Source: Lachnospiraceae bacterium (GTDB lineage Bacteria > Bacillota > Clostridia > Lachnospirales > Lachnospiraceae). From it: DNA of 64,000 nucleotides. The notes under the pieces were generated by a model, which worked only from the letters and a program-made list of their open reading frames with translations, was not told the DNA's origin and made no database searches. Position 1 is the stretch's first letter. Every line of letters starts with the position of its first letter. Location: NCBI GenBank assembly GCA_902381685.1, contig LR698958.1, positions 2,118,833 to 2,182,832 of the forward strand. Direction: 5' to 3'. Positions 63,590 through 64,000 of the stretch are shown here, in pieces. The position numbers and the translations under genes are program-made.

Positions 63590-63856
63590 GGTCACTTACA
63601 AATATACCTTATCCTTTCTATCAACCTTTTAATCCGTGGTTGATTACGGCATTGTACATTTGTATCATATAAATATGTGATGTGGATTTGTATCTTTAAA
63701 TCCTGTGGCTTTGACTACTTAATGGAGGTTCTTACCACACCTTATTTCTAAATAATGATTAGTTAGATGAGTCTTGAATTCGTATCTCGTACCAGGTTTT
63801 ACGAAGTAAGTACTGTGGCTACACATTACATATTTTTACGAAAGGAATGCATTATC
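63590..63856 (+). ncRNA. Candidate IS110 left end with bridge-RNA-like structured leader
   Basis: Non-coding 5' region of the IS110-type transposase. It has two good hairpins: GGATTT...AAATCC (63684-63703) and TTCGTA...TACGAA (63779-63805), plus smaller inverted repeats. In IS621-like members the region upstream of the transposase encodes the bridge RNA. Ends are not determined. The remaining part of 63176-63410 has no gene besides the AT-rich leader of the TerB gene. Confidence 0.35.
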
Positions 63857-64000
63857 ATGATCTTAATTGGAATAGACATCGGTAAAAACCAACACACCTT
63901 CTCCATCGTTAACAAAGAAACCGGGGAAATACTATCAAGTCCTTCTCTTTTTAATAATAATCAAGAAGGAATCCAATCACTCATCAGAAAACTGAGCAGC
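63857..64000 (+). CDS. IS110-family transposase, N-terminal part (window edge)
   Basis: 48 codons are seen: begins MILIGIDIGKNQHTFSIVNK, the first DEDD/RuvC-like block of IS110 transposases (catalytic Asp in GIDIGK). AAAGGA lies ahead of the ATG. The rest is outside the window. Confidence 0.88.
   Translation, partial: MILIGIDIGKNQHTFSIVNKETGEILSSPSLFNNNQEGIQSLIRKLSS

Overview
This window comes from a low-GC, anaerobic, spore-forming Firmicute, most likely a member of the Lachnospiraceae (Clostridia). The evidence is a long Bacillus-type SRP RNA, a T-box leader in front of ileS, SpoIID and SpoIIQ, BofA, Spo0A-box-like sites, a PerR plus reverse-rubrerythrin oxidative stress pair, a CpaF/TadB/TadC/Flp pilus operon without a secretin, and many small conserved clostridial proteins. 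Most genes lie on the minus strand.

Layout. 1-6700 (minus): end of a B12-binding radical SAM protein, SRP RNA, tadA, a TTG-started protein of unknown function, an HTH protein, then a tight five-gene run (DUF5685-like, DnaJ-domain, membrane protein, Sfp-type phosphopantetheinyl transferase, VanY-like carboxypeptidase). 6900-13800: tRNA-Lys, YitT, thioredoxin-like protein with an overlooked 45-codon cysteine gene before it, trmB, glgB, and a large TPR/Glu-rich protein with a degenerate AAA+ domain. 13860-15480: bioY on the plus strand, flanked by two look-alike minus-strand mini transcription units. 15487-27569: aconitase-family hydratase with a PucR-type regulator, pgi, mtnN, a TSCPD protein, an ECF-type sigma factor and DUF4367 protein separated by murG, HIT protein, an orphan soluble histidine kinase and a rhomboid protease.

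27655-35659 is a complete Gram-positive Tad/Flp pilus operon (TadZ, CpaF, TadB, TadC, Flp, DUF5702, two TadE-like pseudopilins, an A24 prepilin peptidase and an FHA-less DUF6382-like protein) behind one clear promoter. 35818-42159: BofA and a DUF2508-type protein, a palindromic element, dCMP deaminase, upp, a Sua5 protein fused to a catalytically dead low-molecular-weight phosphatase-like domain, an amidase whose Shine-Dalgarno lies in a terminator stem, and a GH18/SH3 protein.

42160-61140: mecA, DUF1858, an AT-rich gene-free region with clustered DnaA-box and Spo0A-box-like sites, perR and rbr, an ECF S component, a DbpA-type helicase with a promoter-proximal attenuator, a hemolysin III protein, spoIID and spoIIQ, glgP and ileS (T-box), a cytidylate-kinase-like protein, a DacF-type PBP, a ferredoxin and a divergent Crp/Fnr regulator with a palindromic operator. 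61327-64000 looks accessory: a two-gene overlapping pair (unknown 401-residue protein plus a TerB-like protein with a glycine-rich hydrophobic N-terminus), a small ORF fragment, and the left part of an IS110-family element with a possible bridge-RNA leader.

Many start codons were moved from the longest frame to the codon that sits behind a good Shine-Dalgarno; these cases are stated in the entries. All family assignments come from reading motifs by eye; no database search was possible.
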